From positions 39,445 to 103,444 of the forward strand of contig CASFCS010000004.1 in the NCBI GenBank assembly GCA_949293245.1: 64,000 nucleotides of DNA, read 5' to 3'. This document shows positions 35,204 through 43,763 of this stretch, piece by piece. Each line of letters starts with the position of its first letter. The first letter of the stretch is position 1. This DNA comes from an uncultured bacterium. Lineage in GTDB: Bacteria > Bacillota > Clostridia > Oscillospirales > Oscillospiraceae. The position numbers were made by a program, and so were the translations under genes. A model generated the notes under the pieces. The model saw nothing but the letters and a program-made list of their open reading frames with translations, had not been told where the DNA came from and did not search any database.

Positions 35204-35976
35204 GGGCACACCACCTTTTCCAGTTTTGAAAAGAGGAAGGAGAGAATGGCGCTGATGCTGCCGATGAAGATGAGCGCCACCAGGATGTTGAGCATGTTCC
35301 CCGACTCCATGCTGCGCACGATGAGATAGCCCAGCCCCTCCCGGGCGGCGATCATTTCCGCGGCGATGACGCACAGCCACCCGGCGGAGAGGGCCACCTT
35401 CATGCCGGCCAGGATGTTGGGGAAGATGCCGGGCAGGACCACCTCCAGCAGGAGGTCCTTCTGCCGGGCGCCCAGCACCTGGGCGGCCTTCAGATAGGTC
35501 CGGTCCAGAGTGGTGAAGCCGAAGAAGGTATTGACCACCACAGGGATAAAGGAGCCGATGAAGCAGATGGCGATCTTGGCCCCCTCCCCGATGCCCAGCC
35601 ACATGATGATGAGGGGGATCCAGGCAATGGGCGGGATGGGCCGGAGCAGCTCAAAGATGGGATAGACAAAGTCGTGGAAGTTGCGGCTCCACCCGAAGAG
35701 CACCCCCAGCAGTACGCCCGACAGGGTGGCCAGTCCGTAAGCGATGAGCACCCGGCGCAGGCTGGCCCACACATGGTCAAGGAGGGTAATCTGGGTGGTG
35801 GGGAAAAACAGCATATCAAACAGGGAGCGGATGGTCTCCACAGGGGTGGGGAGCATGGCGGGGTTGCACAGCGCCGCCCCGTGCCACACGGCCAGAAACA
35901 GCGCCACGGATGCCACCGGCAGCAGCTTCCACCACCAGGGCTCTTGGAAAGAGCCGTGAGAAGATGTGTGTTTCAT
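35197..35976 (-). CDS. ABC importer permease (TauC/SsuC type), first
   Basis: 259 residues with about six membrane segments and the BPD-transport inner-membrane loop (AAQVLGARQKDLLLEVVLPGIFPNILAGMK), which is the EAA-type coupling helix for the ATPase. FELLRPIPPIAWIPLIIMWLG is the hallmark of taurine/nitrate/sulfonate-type permeases. It starts immediately after the stop of the second permease with no gap, and its end overlaps the ATPase start. Confidence 0.93.
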   Translation of the reverse strand: MKHTSSHGSFQEPWWWKLLPVASVALFLAVWHGAALCNPAMLPTPVETIRSLFDMLFFPTTQITLLDHVWASLRRVLIAYGLATLSGVLLGVLFGWSRNFHDFVYPIFELLRPIPPIAWIPLIIMWLGIGEGAKIAICFIGSFIPVVVNTFFGFTTLDRTYLKAAQVLGARQKDLLLEVVLPGIFPNILAGMKVALSAGWLCVIAAEMIAAREGLGYLIVRSMESGNMLNILVALIFIGSISAILSFLFSKLEKVVCPW

Positions 35977-36759
35977 TTATCTGCCCCACTTTGTCAGACG
36001 GTTTTCCAGAAGGGTGAGGAGCAGCGACATCAGGGCGCCGCTGCAGCCGATGGTAAGCATGCCGGTGATGATGATGTCCGGCTTGATGAGCAGCCGCCCC
36101 ATCTGGATCATATAGCCCAGCCCCTGCACGGAGGCCATCATCTCCGCCGCCACCAGGGCGGCCCAGGCCGTGCTCAGGGAGAGGCGCACGCCGGTGAACA
36201 GGGTGGGCAGGGCGTAGGGAATACAGATCCGGGTAAAGATGCGCCAGCGGCTCATGCCCAGGCTCTGCCCCACGTGGATATAGGTCTGGGGCGTGCGCTG
36301 GATGCCGGTGTAGGAGTTGATGACCGCAGGGACGATGGCGGAGAGAAAGATGATGAAGATCCTGGCCTCGGCGCCGATGCCCAGCAGCAGCGTGACGATG
36401 GGGATCCAGGCGATGGGCGGGATGGGCCGGAGCAGCTCAAAGATGGGGTTGACCAGGAGATACACTGGCCGGTAGTACCCCATCAGAAGGCCCAGGGGGA
36501 TGCCGATGAGGCAGGCCAGGGAGAAGCCCCCCAGGGTGACGGAGAAGCTGGCCAGGAAGTGGACCCCCAGGGTCTCTCCGTCGGGCCTGGGGTCGGTGAG
36601 CTTGGCGAAAAAGGTCTCGATCACCTGGGAGGGCGGGCTGAGCTGCTGGCTGGAGAACAGGCCCAGGCGGACGGAGAGCTCCCAGATCAGGAGAAAGACC
36701 AGCACGCCGGTCACATGCTTCCACCACGCGGACTTCTTTCGGGATCGCAGCGTTTTCAT
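35977..36759 (-). CDS. ABC importer permease (TauC/SsuC type), second
   Basis: 260 residues, a paralogue of the following permease with the same FELLRPIPPIAWIPIVTLLLG motif and a coupling-helix region HVGQSLGMSRWRIFTRICIPYALPTLFTG. About six membrane segments after a basic N-terminus (KTLRSRKKSAWWKH). The presence of two different permeases alongside two different ATPases indicates a heterodimeric importer rather than two copies of a homodimer. It starts 6 bases after the binding-protein stop. Confidence 0.93.
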   Translation of the reverse strand: MKTLRSRKKSAWWKHVTGVLVFLLIWELSVRLGLFSSQQLSPPSQVIETFFAKLTDPRPDGETLGVHFLASFSVTLGGFSLACLIGIPLGLLMGYYRPVYLLVNPIFELLRPIPPIAWIPIVTLLLGIGAEARIFIIFLSAIVPAVINSYTGIQRTPQTYIHVGQSLGMSRWRIFTRICIPYALPTLFTGVRLSLSTAWAALVAAEMMASVQGLGYMIQMGRLLIKPDIIITGMLTIGCSGALMSLLLTLLENRLTKWGR

Positions 36760-36765
36760 GGGAGC

Positions 36766-37842
36766 TCACCCCGCGTCCGCCTGGAGGGCTTCCAGAAACT
36801 GCGTGTCGAAGATGCCCTTCTCCTTCATGGCGTCCCATTCCTCCTGGGAGATGCTGCCCTGCTGGACAAAGAAGGAGACGATCTCGTCAAGATAGGCCTG
36901 TGCCTGACTCTCGCCCCCCTCCTCCTCCTGGAAGAAGGCCAGGGACTCCTGGGCGGTGAAGAAGGTCTTGCGCTCAATAAAGAGCACAGACTCCTCCTCT
37001 GTGATGGTGACGTTGTTCTCGTTGAGCAGCGTGTAGGCCTGGGAGGCCAGGTAGGAGCTGTCGGATTGATGGGTCTCCACCACATCAAAATAGGTCTCCA
37101 CCCAGGCCTGGATCAGTTCGGGCTTTTCCGCAATGGCCTTCTCCGAGGCCACCAGGACGCAGGGCGTATAGGCCGGGATATCCGGGCCGTAGGCCGCCCG
37201 GACCCAGCCCTCATCCTCCGCGGAGAAGGACACGGGGTCCCACAGAGTAACCACATCCCCCTGACCCGCTTTGAAGGCGGTGTAGGCCTGTCCCACCTCC
37301 ATGTTGACGATGTTCACATCCTCCTCCGTGAGGCCCATGAGCTCCAGCAGGGTGAGCAGGATGAAGTGGGAGGTGGTGGCCACGGGGCAGAGGATGGTCT
37401 TGCCCCGCCAGGTGTCCCCATTGCCCAGGATGGTGGGGTAGCCCTCCACCTGGCCGGACACCTGGGCGATGTCGCTGTCCGGGCGTACCCAGAACTCGGT
37501 GGAGGCCTCCATCAGAACGAAGGCGATGATCTTGGCGTTGTAGGCGATGTTGGCCATAATGGCCGGCGGCGCGCCCATGGTGGCCACGTCCCACTCGTTG
37601 GCTCCCAGGGCCTCATTTTGAGAGGGCCCGTTGGCGTAGACCACGGAGTTGACCTGGAGCCCTGCCGCTTCGTTGAGGCCGTCAACCTGGGCCGCGTAGG
37701 CCGGTACCCCCTGGGCGGTGGTCTGCAGCGCCACGTTCAGCACGTGGGCGCTGTCTTCCTGGCCGGTGCAGCCGGAAAGGACCTGCGCCAATAGGGCGGC
37801 TGCCAGAGCGATGGAACAGATGCGTAAGCGTTTTTTCTGCAT
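36766..37842 (-). CDS. ABC importer substrate-binding lipoprotein (NitT/TauT type)
   Basis: 358 residues. A signal peptide ends in the lipobox VLSG-Cys25, so it is a lipoprotein on the outer face of the membrane. The body resembles TauA/SsuA/NrtA-type binding proteins: LNVALQTTAQGVPAYAAQVDGLNEAAGLQVN, EWDVATMGAPPAIMANIAYNAKIIAFV, GKTILCPVATTSHFILLTLLELMGLTEEDVNIVNM and GDVVTLWDPVSF. This class binds taurine, alkanesulfonates, nitrate and aromatic acids. Here the radical enzyme and TSUP exporter favour a sulfonate. It is the first gene of the operon. Confidence 0.9.
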   Translation of the reverse strand: MQKKRLRICSIALAAALLAQVLSGCTGQEDSAHVLNVALQTTAQGVPAYAAQVDGLNEAAGLQVNSVVYANGPSQNEALGANEWDVATMGAPPAIMANIAYNAKIIAFVLMEASTEFWVRPDSDIAQVSGQVEGYPTILGNGDTWRGKTILCPVATTSHFILLTLLELMGLTEEDVNIVNMEVGQAYTAFKAGQGDVVTLWDPVSFSAEDEGWVRAAYGPDIPAYTPCVLVASEKAIAEKPELIQAWVETYFDVVETHQSDSSYLASQAYTLLNENNVTITEEESVLFIERKTFFTAQESLAFFQEEEGGESQAQAYLDEIVSFFVQQGSISQEEWDAMKEKGIFDTQFLEALQADAG

Positions 37843-37873
37843 TGTAAACCCCCCATAACAAAAGATTCATTAT

Positions 37874-37902
37874 AATATAATATTATATTTTTTAAAGTTC
37901 AA
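37874..37902 (-). promoter_or_regulatory. Promoter of the radical-enzyme/ABC operon
   Basis: On the minus strand TTGAAC (37897-37902), 17-base spacer, TATATT (37874-37879). It lies about 30-60 bases upstream of the binding-protein start. Confidence 0.65.
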
Positions 37903-38251
37903 CAAAGAGAGAGAACGCAAATTTCAAATTTTGAAAACAGGGAATGAAAAAATGGTGGAAGGAAAAATATTTCAATTTTCCAAAAGTTAATAAAAAAGTG
38001 GAGATATAAAAGGATGATATAAGATTTTAAATCAAAATAAAAAGAAAACAAGAAATTGGAATGATTATAATTCTTAAATTATTAAATATAGGGAAAAGAA
38101 AATATGCAAAAATAAAAAGGAGAAAAAACTAAAATTCGAAAGACTGAAAAAATAATAATGAAAATCCCAAAATATTCAATATCATTCCAGAAGCAGGATG
38201 GGTAAATTTTTAATAAAAAACCTGTTTTTCGAATTAAAAATATCATGGATA
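37903..38251. other. AT-rich intergenic region between divergent operons
   Basis: About 350 bases, very rich in A on the + strand and T on the other, in strong contrast with the GC-rich flanks. No ORF, RNA or hairpin stands out. It separates the ABC/radical-enzyme operon from the LysR gene and probably holds regulator binding sites and curved DNA. Confidence 0.8.
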
Positions 38252-38280
38252 TTGACAAAGTTCAAATATAAATATATTAT
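38252..38280 (+). promoter_or_regulatory. SigA-type promoter for the LysR gene
   Basis: TTGACA at 38252-38257, 17-base spacer, TATTAT at 38275-38280, about 35 bases before the start codon. Confidence 0.75.
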
Positions 38281-38315
38281 AAAATAGAATAATAAAATAT
38301 TATGAGGTGGTTTTG

Positions 38316-39284
38316 GTGTCTCTTCAATTTAGATTGATAGAAATTGTGTCGGCGGTGGTTCGATTGGGTAGTTTTTCCAAAGCGGCGGAGGAGCTGTATA
38401 TCAGCCAGCCCGCCCTGAGCCAGTACATCCAGCGGGCGGAGAGCGAACTGGGCTATCCCCTGTTTCGCCGGGAGAAGGGCAGCTGCGCCCCTACCCAGGC
38501 GGGCAAGATTCTGGCACAGAAGGGGGATTTTCTGCTGCATTACCGGGACGACCTGATGCGGGATATGGCGGCGGCGGCCAGTTTGCCCAGTGAGGTGGTG
38601 CGGTTCGGCATGGCCAACGGCTATACCCAGCGGTATTTTTCGGATACCATGCTGGGAGTTTTGGAGTATGATCCCCAGATCCACCTGGTCCCGGTGGAGG
38701 ACTACACCAACCGCCTGATCGGCATGCTGCGGCACCGGGAGGTAGACATTGTTCTGGTTCCCCTGCCTCCGGAGGTCCCCGGGATGGCCCGGCGGCTGCT
38801 GCGGCGTGAGACATTGCTGCTGGCAGTACCGGCGGGGCATCCCGCCAATGACCTGGCATTCGATGAAAAGGGGGAGAAATACATTGACCTGGCCCAGGTG
38901 GGGAGCTTTCCCTTTGTCATAGTGAAGGATGCCCCGAGGTTTACGGATTTTTGCGACTTCTTTTTCAAAGAGGCCGGTGTCACACCCAACATTGTCTTTC
39001 AGCCCGACAACTGGACGGCCTGTGACACCATGGTCTCCGCCGGTATGGGGCTGAGCCTGCTGCCCTGCGTCACAGCGGAGTGCTCCAAGAACAACAACAA
39101 CTATTACCGCATTAAAAGCCGCTACCCCACCTACAGGATCCTCACCGTGGCCTATCTGGCTGACCAGCCCCTGTCCAGCACGGCGGAAAAGGTGGTGGAA
39201 CAGATCGAGCGGATGTTTGGAGACGACCTGGTGGGCAAAAAGCTGGAGGAGCTGGAGTACCCCATGTCCATCTACGGCAGCTGA
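38316..39284 (+). CDS. LysR-family transcriptional regulator
   Basis: 322 residues from the GTG at 38316, which has GAGGTGG 5 bases upstream; GTG 38307 is an alternative. The N-terminal winged helix is typical (AVVRLGSFSKAAEELYISQPALSQYIQRAESELGYPLFRR), and the rest is a LysR substrate-binding domain (DIVLVPLPPEVPGMARRLLRRETLLLAV, GMGLSLLPCVTAE). It is divergent from the ABC/radical-enzyme operon across an AT-rich gap, the classic layout for a LysR regulator that activates its neighbour in response to the substrate. Confidence 0.92.
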   Translation: MSLQFRLIEIVSAVVRLGSFSKAAEELYISQPALSQYIQRAESELGYPLFRREKGSCAPTQAGKILAQKGDFLLHYRDDLMRDMAAAASLPSEVVRFGMANGYTQRYFSDTMLGVLEYDPQIHLVPVEDYTNRLIGMLRHREVDIVLVPLPPEVPGMARRLLRRETLLLAVPAGHPANDLAFDEKGEKYIDLAQVGSFPFVIVKDAPRFTDFCDFFFKEAGVTPNIVFQPDNWTACDTMVSAGMGLSLLPCVTAECSKNNNNYYRIKSRYPTYRILTVAYLADQPLSSTAEKVVEQIERMFGDDLVGKKLEELEYPMSIYGS

Positions 39285-39445
39285 GAAAACGGGGGAGAGA
39301 GAAAGTTAAATTTTTCACAGTTATACCTTTACAAAAAAGTGTCTTTGGGGTATGCTTACACTAGTATTGCTGTGTGCCTCAGAGAGGTGGCGGCAGAGGG
39401 ATTACATAAACCGGAATTAAAAAATAACAGAGGGGACGGAGTTGT

Positions 39446-40969
39446 ATGAGAGGCGTTGAGACCCGCATTCAGGAGATCCGCCACCGGATCTTTCGGGAAG
39501 TGGCCCGCATGGCCTATCACACCGAGTGGCCTGTGGACAAGAGAATCGAGGAGCTGCCCTATAAGATCATTCCCGGCGAGGTGGGCAACTTCCGCAACGA
39601 CGTATTTTTGGAGCGCGCCATCGTGGGCGAGCGGCTGCGCCTGGCCATGGGCCTGCCCTACCGCAGCGCCGCGGAGCACGCGCCTTTGTCGGACAACATT
39701 GAGGCGGCGGACAAGCCCGAGACTTACTACACCCCGCCGCTGATCAACGTCATCCGCTTTGCCTGCCACGGCTGTACCGAGGACCAGGTCTTCGTTACCG
39801 ACGGGTGCCAGGGCTGCCTGGCCCACCCCTGCGTGGAGGTGTGCCCCAAGGGGGCCATCACCCTGGAGAAGTACACCGGCCGCTCGGTGGTGGACCAGTC
39901 CAAGTGCATCAAGTGCGGCCGCTGCCTGGATGTGTGCCCCTACCACGCCATCATCCGGCAGAAGCGCCCCTGTGCCGCTGCCTGCGGCATGGACGCCATC
40001 CACTCCAACGTCAACGGCAAGGCGGAGATCGACTATGAGAAGTGCGTCTCCTGCGGCATGTGTCTGGTGAACTGCCCCTTCGGCGCCATTGCCGATAAGT
40101 CCCAGATCTTCCAGGTCATCCGGGCCATCCAGTCCGGCGAGCGGGTGTACGCCGCCGTTGCCCCCGCCTTTGTGGGCCAGTTCGGGCCCAAGGTCACCCC
40201 GGGCAAGCTCCGCGCCGCCATGAAGCAGCTGGGCTTTGCCGATATCTTTGAGGTGGCCATCGGCGCGGACCTGTGCGCCGTGCAGGAGGCCGACGACTTC
40301 CTCAAGGAGGTGCCCGAGGAGCTGCCCTTCATGGCCACCTCCTGCTGCCCTGCCTGGTCCGTGATGGCCAAGAAGCTCTTCCCTGAGTACGCCAAGTGCG
40401 TCTCCATGGCCCTCACCCCCATGACCCTCACGGCCCGCCTCATCAAGAACCAGCATCCCAACGCCAAGGTGGTCTTTATCGGCCCCTGCGCCGCCAAGAA
40501 GCTGGAGGCTATGCGCAGAAGCGTCCGCAGCGAGGTGGACTTCGTCCTCACCTTTGAGGAGATGACCGGCATCTTTGATGCCAAGCATGTGGACCTCACC
40601 TCCATCCAGGAGGACCCCGACGGCGTCAACGACGCCTCCACCGACGGGCGCAACTTCGCCGTGGCCGGCGGAGTGGCCCAGGCCGTGGTCAACGTCATCA
40701 AGGAGCGCTATCCCGACCGGGAGGTGAAGGTGGCCAGCGCCGAGGGCCTCCAGGAGTGCCGCAAGCTGATGATGGCCGCCGTGGCCGGCAAGTACAACGG
40801 CTACCTGCTGGAGGGCATGGCCTGCCCCGGCGGCTGTGTGGCCGGCGCCGGCACCATGCAGCCCATCAAGAAGTCCCAGAGCGCCGTCCATCTCTACGCC
40901 AAGCAGGCCAACCACCAGTGCTCCATGGGCACCGAGCATGTGAAGGAGCTGGACAAGCTGGTGGACTGA
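39446..40969 (+). CDS. Monomeric [FeFe]-hydrogenase
   Basis: 507 residues. Residues 125-225 hold two ferredoxin-type [4Fe-4S] motifs (CIKCGRCLDVCP and CVSCGMCLVNCP) and an extra cysteine cluster (HGCTEDQVFVTDGCQGCLAHPCVEVCP). The H-cluster motifs are TSCCPAW (L1), IGPCAAKKLEA (L2) and EGMACPGGCVAGAG (L3). The TSCCPAW and GPCAAK forms and the layout suggest the group B type common in gut Firmicutes. It would vent electrons as H2, for example from aldehyde oxidation or a pyruvate oxidoreductase. It lies downstream of lysR in the same direction, with a 160-base gap. Confidence 0.92.
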   Translation: MRGVETRIQEIRHRIFREVARMAYHTEWPVDKRIEELPYKIIPGEVGNFRNDVFLERAIVGERLRLAMGLPYRSAAEHAPLSDNIEAADKPETYYTPPLINVIRFACHGCTEDQVFVTDGCQGCLAHPCVEVCPKGAITLEKYTGRSVVDQSKCIKCGRCLDVCPYHAIIRQKRPCAAACGMDAIHSNVNGKAEIDYEKCVSCGMCLVNCPFGAIADKSQIFQVIRAIQSGERVYAAVAPAFVGQFGPKVTPGKLRAAMKQLGFADIFEVAIGADLCAVQEADDFLKEVPEELPFMATSCCPAWSVMAKKLFPEYAKCVSMALTPMTLTARLIKNQHPNAKVVFIGPCAAKKLEAMRRSVRSEVDFVLTFEEMTGIFDAKHVDLTSIQEDPDGVNDASTDGRNFAVAGGVAQAVVNVIKERYPDREVKVASAEGLQECRKLMMAAVAGKYNGYLLEGMACPGGCVAGAGTMQPIKKSQSAVHLYAKQANHQCSMGTEHVKELDKLVD

Positions 40970-40997
40970 TTTCCCATTTTTACAGACACCAGATCTC

Positions 40998-41031
40998 AAG
41001 CGGCCCGCGCCGAACCGGCGCGGGCCGCTTT
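40998..41031 (+). terminator. Intrinsic terminator after the hydrogenase
   Basis: AAGCGGCCCGCGCC and GGCGCGGGCCGCTT form a 14-bp stem with a GAACC loop, ending in TTTGTC; the T-run is short. Confidence 0.8.
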
Positions 41032-41183
41032 GTCGTGCCCATCTTCTGCAAAGCCTGGAAGCCCCCTGCCGTTTCAGGACGAATTTTGCCGTAAAAAATA
41101 GTAAAATGTCTTACCAACTTCTGAAGATGCCGGAAACAGACGGAGAGGGTCGAAGGAAAATTCCAGATATAGGAAGAAAACCA

Positions 41184-41212
41184 TTGCAAATGTCCCTCCG
41201 GTGTGGTACTTT
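41184..41212 (+). promoter_or_regulatory. Candidate promoter upstream of spo0A
   Basis: TTGCAA at 41184-41189, 17-base spacer, TACTTT at 41207-41212. The remaining gap from 41032 shows no RNA gene. GGTCGAA near 41148 is one mismatch from a 0A box but its significance is doubtful. Confidence 0.4.
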
Positions 41213-41281
41213 AATTGCAAGGTAAAAATTACCAGTTATTATGCTTGATGGGGCACAACATTGCCGGAAAGGGTGATTTCA

Positions 41282-42037
41282 TTGAAGAAGAAAAAGGTAC
41301 TGCTGGGGGACGCGGCGGAGGAATTTCGCGCGCTGCTCTCACAGGCCATTGAGGCGGAAGAGGACATGGAGGTGGTGGGCAGCACCGCCGCGGGGGAGGA
41401 GCTGCTCCGGCTGGCGGCGGAGCGGGAGCCCGACGTGGTTGTAATGGATCTGGTGCTCACCGGGGTGGATGGCCTGGAAGTGCTGGAGACTCTGAAGGAG
41501 GGCAATGCCCGGGTGCTGATGCTCTCCAGCTTTGCCGCCGGAAGCCTGGCGGAAGAGGCGGCGCTGCGGGGGGCGGACTATTTCATGCTCAAGCCCTGCC
41601 GGGTGTCCTCCGTGCTGGAGCGGGTCCGCCAGCTGGCGGGAGGCTGCGCTGTGCGGAAGGAGGCATCCATGGGTCAGGAGAGCTTGGAGCGGCAGGTCAC
41701 CGCCATTATCCATGAGATCGGTGTCCCCGCCCATATCAAAGGATACCAGTACCTGCGGGAGGCCATTACCCTGACGGTGGAGGATATGGAGGTCATCAAC
41801 GCGGTGACCAAGGTGCTCTACCCCGCCGTGGCCCGGCGGTTCAACACCACCGCCTCCAGAGTGGAGCGGGCCATTCGCCACGCCATTGAGGTAGCTTGGG
41901 ACCGGGGAGACCTGGAGACCTTGCAGAAATATTTCGGGTACACAGTGTCAAATGCCAAGGGGAAACCCACCAACAGCGAGTTTATCGCCATGATTGCCGA
42001 TCGCATTTCCTTGCAGCGCAAAGAGCTGGCGGGGTGA
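41282..42037 (+). CDS. spo0A: Spo0A, sporulation response regulator
   Basis: 251 residues from the TTG at 41282 with AAAGGGTGA just upstream; this start gives the usual basic N-terminus LKKKKVLL. The receiver domain (1-118) has the phospho-acceptor Asp in [17 protein letters not shown] and Lys in YFMLKPC. The acidic pocket reads GDAAEEF where most relatives have two acidic residues (DDN). The C-terminal DNA-binding domain is typical of Spo0[53 protein letters not shown] and [15 protein letters not shown]. It shows that the host is a spore-forming lineage. Confidence 0.95.
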   Translation: MKKKKVLLGDAAEEFRALLSQAIEAEEDMEVVGSTAAGEELLRLAAEREPDVVVMDLVLTGVDGLEVLETLKEGNARVLMLSSFAAGSLAEEAALRGADYFMLKPCRVSSVLERVRQLAGGCAVRKEASMGQESLERQVTAIIHEIGVPAHIKGYQYLREAITLTVEDMEVINAVTKVLYPAVARRFNTTASRVERAIRHAIEVAWDRGDLETLQKYFGYTVSNAKGKPTNSEFIAMIADRISLQRKELAG

Positions 42038-42041
42038 GGAG

Positions 42042-42078
42042 GCCGGGGGCGGCGCGGCCATACCGCGCCGCCCCCGGC
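42042..42078 (+). terminator. GC-rich hairpin after spo0A
   Basis: GCCGGGGGCGGCGCGG and CCGCGCCGCCCCCGGC form a 16-bp stem with a five-base loop directly after the spo0A stop. There is no good T-run. Confidence 0.65.
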
Positions 42079-42131
42079 GCCTTGTGCTGCACTTGCAAAG
42101 CCTGGCCCTTCAAAAATTTTTCAGATGGGCC

Positions 42132-42165
42132 TTGACAAATGAGAATATTAGAATATAATTATATT
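42132..42165 (+). promoter_or_regulatory. Promoter with overlapping palindromic operator for the arsR operon
   Basis: TTGACA at 42132-42137, 16-base spacer, TATAAT at 42154-42159. AATATAATTATATT at 42152-42165 is a perfect 14-bp palindrome covering the -10 box, a fitting operator for autoregulation by the ArsR-type repressor encoded next. Confidence 0.75.
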
Positions 42166-42190
42166 AGAAAACACGAATGGAGGGGGAACG

Positions 42191-42493
42191 ATGGAGACAG
42201 GAGATCTGTATCAGTCCCGGGCGGAGCTGCTGAAGGTTCTGGCCCACCCCCTCCGGCTGCAGATCGTGCGGGGTCTGCTCCGCTGCGGCTGCCGCAACGT
42301 GGGGTGTATGGTCAGCAACACCGGCCAGTCCCAGCCCTGCGTCTCCCAGCACCTGGCCAAGCTCAAGGCAGCGGGTGTGGTCCGGGCGGTCCGGGCGGGG
42401 AACGAAGTGCTCTATGAGATCAGCGATCCGGCGGTGGCCCACCTGATGGCGGTGCTGTTTGAGGATCAGGAGGAGGAATACCATGGTATATGA
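42191..42493 (+). CDS. ArsR-family repressor
   Basis: 100 residues with the winged helix-turn-helix of ArsR/SmtB regulators: RAELLKVLAHPLRLQIVRGLL, QPCVSQHLAKLKAAGVVRAVRAGNEVLYEIS. Cysteines cluster at CGCRNVGC (about residues 36-43) and the recognition helix carries QPCVSQH, so a metal(loid)- or thiol-sensing role is plausible. It starts the arsR-trxB-trxA operon and its stop overlaps the next start by 11 bases. GGAGGGG precedes the ATG. Confidence 0.92.
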   Translation: METGDLYQSRAELLKVLAHPLRLQIVRGLLRCGCRNVGCMVSNTGQSQPCVSQHLAKLKAAGVVRAVRAGNEVLYEISDPAVAHLMAVLFEDQEEEYHGI

Positions 42494-43298
42494 TGTTGCA
42501 GTGATCGGCGCGGGCCCCGCGGGGCTGATGGCGGCCATTCAGGGGCGGGTGCGGAATAAATCCGTGCTGGTGGTGTCCAACGAGCCCACGGCCAGCGCCC
42601 TGTGCAAGGCTCCGGTGGTGGACAATTACCCCGGCGTGCCCCATGTCAGCGGAAAGGATCTGGTGGAGGCCATGGTGGCCCAGGCCAAAGAGCTGGGGGC
42701 GGAGTTCGCCGTGGGCCGGGTGCTGAATGTGATGAGCCTGGAGGGGGAACACTATCTCAACGCCGGTTCTCAGGTGTTCCAGGCCAGAAAGGTGATCCTG
42801 GCCCCCGGGGTGGTCCGGTCAGCCCGGCTGCCGGGAGAGGAGGCCCTGCTGGGCCGGGGCGTGAGCTACTGCGCCACCTGCGACGGCATGCTCTACCGGG
42901 GCCGCACCGTGGCCGTGGCGGGGGATACCCCTGACCTGGAGGAGGAGATCTCCTTCCTGGAGGGGGTGGGCTGCCAGGTGCTGCGGGTTCCTCTGGGTGG
43001 ACTGGAGATCCTGGGGGAGAGCGCGGTGACCGCCGTGCGCAGCCGGGGGGAGGAGCTGCCCTGCCAGGGTGTATTCCTGCTGCGGGCCTCCCTGGCCCCC
43101 ACGGATCTGGTGCCCGGCCTGGCCCTGACGGGCAAGCATGTGGCGGTGGACCGGAATATGGCCACCAACCTGCCGGGAATCTTTGCCGCCGGGGATTGTA
43201 CCGGCGGGCCCCTTCAGCTGGCCAAAGCGGTGGGGGAGGGGCAGATGGCTGCCTACTCCGCCATTGTGGAGCTGGATCAGGAAGATAAAAATCAATAA
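42483..43298 (+). CDS. Flavin thioredoxin reductase-like protein lacking NADPH motifs
   Basis: 271 residues, shorter than the usual 305-320. The FAD loop DVAVIGAGPAGLMAAIQGRV is at the start, the redox pair is CATC in SYCATCDGMLY (about residue 130), and the FAD-closing IFAAGDCTGG is near the end. The second Rossmann loop, normally GGGDSA..E with a following HRR for NADPH, reads VAVAGDTPDLEEEISFLEG...RVPLGG, so the NADPH site looks lost. Ferredoxin-dependent flavin thioredoxin reductases and related clostridial enzymes have this trait. It lies between arsR and thioredoxin, supporting a thioredoxin-reducing role with an unusual electron donor. Confidence 0.88.
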   Translation: MVYDVAVIGAGPAGLMAAIQGRVRNKSVLVVSNEPTASALCKAPVVDNYPGVPHVSGKDLVEAMVAQAKELGAEFAVGRVLNVMSLEGEHYLNAGSQVFQARKVILAPGVVRSARLPGEEALLGRGVSYCATCDGMLYRGRTVAVAGDTPDLEEEISFLEGVGCQVLRVPLGGLEILGESAVTAVRSRGEELPCQGVFLLRASLAPTDLVPGLALTGKHVAVDRNMATNLPGIFAAGDCTGGPLQLAKAVGEGQMAAYSAIVELDQEDKNQ

Positions 43299-43335
43299 AA
43301 CATATATTCAGATATTCAGAAAGGAAGTAACGGAA

Positions 43336-43656
43336 ATGGCAGTCATTCATTTTAACGAGGAAGGGTTCAAGCGCGTGGTGTCGGAGGCCCCTGTGGCCAT
43401 GGTGGACTTCTGGGCGGACTGGTGCGGCCCCTGCAAGATGCTGGGCCCCACCATTGACAAGCTGGGCGCGCAGTACGAGGGCCGGGCGGTCATCGGCAAG
43501 GTGAACGTGGACGACGAGGGGGGCCTGGCCGCCTCCTTCGGGGTGATGAGCATCCCCACCGTCATCTTCTTCCGCAACGGCAAAGAGGTGGACCGGAAGG
43601 TGGGCCTCATGCCCGCCGGGGTGTACAGCGACACCCTGGACACCCTGCTGGGCTGA
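43336..43656 (+). CDS. Thioredoxin
   Basis: 106 residues with the active site WCGPCK (about residues 28-33) and the cis-Pro motif SIPTVIFFRNGKEVDRKVG. ATG at 43336 after AAGGAAG. It follows the flavin reductase by 37 bases and should be its electron acceptor; this small redox operon may serve the peroxiredoxin or radical-enzyme pathways under oxidative stress. Confidence 0.95.
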   Translation: MAVIHFNEEGFKRVVSEAPVAMVDFWADWCGPCKMLGPTIDKLGAQYEGRAVIGKVNVDDEGGLAASFGVMSIPTVIFFRNGKEVDRKVGLMPAGVYSDTLDTLLG

Positions 43657-43666
43657 GAAGCACGCT

Positions 43667-43703
43667 GAGGTCCCCCGGCGCAGCCGGGGGACCTCACTTT
43701 TTT
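43667..43703 (+). terminator. Intrinsic terminator after thioredoxin
   Basis: GAGGTCCCCCGG and CCGGGGGACCTC form a 12-bp stem with a CGCAG loop followed by ACTTTTTT. Confidence 0.92.
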
Positions 43704-43716
43704 GGGAAGAAAAAGG

Positions 43717-43745
43717 TTGACATTTGGCTTAAGAGGTGGTATTAT
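43717..43745 (+). promoter_or_regulatory. tRNA promoter
   Basis: TTGACA at 43717-43722, 17-base spacer, TATTAT at 43740-43745, about 20 bases before tRNA-Leu. Confidence 0.85.
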
Positions 43746-43763
43746 ATGCAAGTCGCGTAAGCC

